Shown piece by piece: positions 61,701 to 64,000 of a stretch of DNA of 64,000 bases. This DNA comes from Monarcha castaneiventris obscurior. Taxonomy: Eukaryota; Chordata; Aves; Passeriformes; Monarchidae. How positions within the stretch are numbered: position 1 is the stretch's first letter; each line of letters opens with the position of its first letter. A model generated the notes under the pieces. That model did not search any database, had not been told where the DNA came from, and was given only the letters and a program-made list of their open reading frames with translations. The stretch lies in contig JAMPIT010000417.1 in assembly GCA_026261815.1 (NCBI GenBank), positions 3,877,501-3,941,500 on the forward strand, read 5' to 3'. Made by a program: the position numbers and the translations under genes.

Positions 61701-63410
61701 AACCTGTCGCCCTGGTTTTTGCAGTGTTCTATGTTTTTACTTTCTGTAGTAGAACTTCTCATGCATTTTCTATAAACACAGTCCTTGTTTTTGTAACTGG
61801 CCTAGATTGTTTTGAACTTCTGGATTGTTTTTCATTCCCTTCTCCTAAGGCGGAGAAAGATGATAGACTATATTATTATCCTGTAGAATTGCAGAGGTGT
61901 TAACCTCATCTACCAATGTATGGGTGTCTTAAGAAAGATATAAAAATCAGAGAATAAAGAAGGGCAGGGCTTTTTGGGCTCTCTTGCTCCTTTGGCCCTT
62001 GCCCTGCTTGGTGGTCCTGACCTGCTGCTGGAGTCTGCGTGTTCCTTTCGTGTCCGACAGTGCGACACAAACCCTCATGTCAGAATACAAAATAAAATAC
62101 AAATACAAAATTCAATAATACAAAAAAAAAGAAAAAAAAAAGGGGGGGGTTTGGTATATTACACATACAAAACTCCCACTAATCACTTAATACTTTCAAA
62201 CTACACTGGAGCTAATAAAAAAAAAAAAGTACAATCGCTCGCGTCTCGACCTGAAGTCAGTCGATGTGTTGCATAAAAATAAAAACCAGTATTTTACTGA
62301 AACCAAATTCCTGTGAAGTTTTTTATAGGGTATGGTAAAGTCTCATCTTTTCACATGTGACAATATGATGGAACATAAATAAAGGAGACCATAAAAAGTC
62401 TACATATTTACACAATTCATCAAATTTAATAGAAAGGCTATTACCATTTTGTGGTTCTATTTGTTTTCTTTAATTTAGAAGTTAACATTTCAAAATACTG
62501 AAGGATCTTTTAGAGTTGTCAAAGCTATACACATACACTGGGGTACAAGGGCATGCCATTTTTATACCACTCAGAGCATGCCAGTGAACTTCTAAAGGAG
62601 AAATACACTAAGATACCTAAATATTTAGTAGGCAGTCATTACAAACAAGGTGCCAAAATGGCCCTACAAAAAATTCTTAATGTTTTAAATCTTTTCCTAA
62701 TACAAATCATGCAAATAAAGAGAGAGGATATAATTTATAAAGGATTGCAAATCTCTCAAAAATCTGTCCTCCATAGCCTAGAATACCTTCTCACCCTGTT
62801 TGGCTGTACTATTAAACTGTAACAAATGGAACAGACTGGTCAACAGACTTGTCATACTGCAAAAAAGGCAATTCATGGCATTTAAAACAACAACGCCCAT
62901 AATGATGTAAGGAGAATGATACCTTGAAGAGCTCAGAGTGATTGTCCATAAGAAACTGAGTCAGCAGTTCTGCCTGTGGTTTTGACAGTGTCCTGTTTTG
63001 CAAGATGAACTTTGTACAAGTCTTGATGATCACAAATCTGTTCTCAAACTAGAAAAAGCAGTACCCATATTTGGCATTAGATAGACTTGCAGTGTCCTAG
63101 CAAAGACTAAGTGTAACAGGATGCTAGCAGTGGGAAGAACACCTTGATATTTGTTTTAAAACAGATCACACAGAAAGGCAGTAAACAGAATACTTCTAAC
63201 TGGACAAAAATGATAGTTTTACTACAAAAAAGTGCTATTCTTCACATTAAACAGAACAGATACTTACTTGTTTTTGCAATCTGTAGCCATGAGATTCTGA
63301 TGCAATGGCTAGGAATGTAAGGAGCCTGTGTAATTCTTCACTAATATTTGGTGCTAATAATCTTAAATAAAGTTGTAATGCCTCTAGAGCTTGATCTGTT
63401 TTTCCTTTTT
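58561..63410 (-). CDS. DEPDC4: DEPDC4-like protein, last four coding exons (5' part missing)
   Basis: DEPDC4 is a poorly characterised relative of DEPDC7 and DEPDC1; family members have an N-terminal DEP domain and a helical C-terminal region. Four minus-strand exons are visible at 63410-63268, 63048-62923, 61300-61222 and 58778-58561. They join in frame for 187 codons plus stop. The text includes KTDQALEALQLYLRLLAPNI, FENRFVIIKTCTKFILQNRT and QRITPKEYEDQKNQT, the typical C-terminal pattern of DEPDC7/DEPDC4. The DEP domain would be encoded beyond the right edge. The gene is convergent with ACTR6, as I recall for human DEPDC4, and the assignment over DEPDC7 rests mainly on that position. The protein ends in a CxxC-x3-CxxC cluster. 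Confidence 0.85.
61222..61300 (-). CDS. DEPDC4: DEPDC4-like exon (second from last)
   Basis: APLTLLELTSRRLQSLLEGQ then DPDINS plus one base. Acceptor ATTTTCAG, donor G|GTAGAT. Confidence 0.87.
61745..62080 (+). mobile_element. Candidate solo LTR remnant
   Basis: The order fits an LTR: a start resembling TGTAGTAGAA, then TATAAAAAT at 61939, AATAAA just downstream, a pyrimidine-rich CTCTTGCTCCTTTGGCCC stretch, and GTGTCCGACAGTGCGACACA near the end. I could not find matching target-site duplications, so the ends are guesses. No retroviral coding sequence adjoins it. It sits in a DEPDC4-like intron, antisense to the gene. Confidence 0.4.
62081..62275. other. A-rich tract, G8 run and CpG-dense patch
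   Basis: After the candidate LTR come AATACAAAATAAAATACAAA-type repeats, A9-G-A10, G8, a further A12, and then a 36-base patch with five CpGs (62231-62266) in otherwise CpG-poor intron. Origin unknown. Confidence 0.6.
62923..63048 (-). CDS. DEPDC4: DEPDC4-like exon (third from last)
   Basis: 42 codons, phase 0 at both ends: FENRFVIIKTCTKFILQNRT through FLMDNHSELFK. Acceptor TTTCTAG, donor AAG|GTATCA. Confidence 0.88.
63268..63410 (-). CDS. DEPDC4: DEPDC4-like exon (fourth from last)
   Basis: EKGKTDQALEALQLYLRLLA through ASESHGYRLQKQ. Acceptor CATTGCAG, donor CAA|GTAAGT. Its first codon is completed by one base from an exon outside the window. Helical, leucine-rich. Confidence 0.87.
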
Positions 63411-64000
63411 CTGCAATGAAGTAAAACAGCATATCCAGTGTTACTATTCATTTTCAGAGTCACAAATACTTGTTTAAATCCCAATAATAATTCAACTTCT
63501 GAGGGGCTTTCCTTCCAAACAAAATTTCACTTTGTTCCAGTTATTAAAGGATTCTTTTCTCAACCCACAAATTTTACTTTTTCCTCCCCTACCAGGGGCT
63601 GGGTGGCAGCAGGCAGCGAGTGAGCAGCTTTGTAGCACTTAGTTGGCAGCTGGGGTTAAGGCAAAACAACCCAATAGGACTGAAGTAGCAATAAAACCTA
63701 TTTAGGGTAGGATTAATCTTAAACTTGTATTTAAATGAAACCCTTCTGGTTTACTTGTATGCATATGATGGGAGGGTTCTCAATTGTCCCTTTTATCTTT
63801 TTAAATAACTTTTATTACTAAAAAGGACCCTAAGTCCAGAACTTTAAAAACCTTATTCTGGTTAACATGAAAAACTTCATAGCAATTATTTTAGTTGTAT
63901 GTTATTAGTTAGAAGTAGCAATAAGGGAAATTCTGACTTGGGGTGAGGAACTTTCACAACGAGAGTAGCTACATATTGAAAGAATTAACTCCAGAGGTTG
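63411..64000 (-). other. Intron of DEPDC4-like gene to window edge
   Basis: AT-rich. I see no further exon before the right edge; the DEP-domain exons should lie beyond it. Confidence 0.6.

Overview
This window is vertebrate nuclear DNA, most likely from a bird. The evidence is split genes with GT-AG introns, two CpG-island promoters in AT-rich DNA, and at least seven CR1-type LINE 3' ends, the typical avian repeat. The gene order UHRF1BP1L - ACTR6 - DEPDC4 matches my memory of human 12q23 and its vertebrate equivalents. The species cannot be read from the sequence. No prokaryotic, plasmid or phage features are present.

Layout. (1) 54-38599, minus strand: the first 15 coding exons of UHRF1BP1L (SHIP164/BLTP3B), a chorein-type bridge-like lipid transfer protein. 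About 1,138 of roughly 1,460 residues are encoded here and the 3' end lies beyond the left edge. All exon phases join without a frameshift. Intron 1 is nearly 17 kb. (2) 37.9-39.1 kb: its CpG-island promoter, with a YY1-like site, a six-codon upstream ORF and a G-quadruplex-prone hexamer repeat. (3) 39.1-43.8 kb: intergenic DNA ending in two CR1 copies. (4) 43.87-54.2 kb, plus strand: complete ACTR6 in 11 coding exons, 396 codons plus stop, head to head with UHRF1BP1L. Intron 1 contains a ~930 bp decamer minisatellite; intron 2 contains a ~1.3 kb antisense CR1. (5) 54.2-58.4 kb: intergenic DNA with two CR1 copies. (6) 58561-63410, minus strand: the last four coding exons of a DEPDC4-like gene, convergent with ACTR6; its DEP-domain end lies off the right edge. 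A candidate LTR remnant and an odd homopolymer/CpG patch sit in one of its introns.

The three genes are housekeeping-type neighbours and not a functional cassette: UHRF1BP1L acts in endosome-Golgi lipid and membrane traffic, ACTR6 in H2A.Z deposition by the SRCAP complex, and DEPDC4 is poorly characterised. I see no new multi-gene system. The most notable items are the decamer array in ACTR6 intron 1, two perfect short inverted repeats resembling template-switch scars, and a C-terminal CxxC-x3-CxxC cluster in the DEPDC4-like protein.
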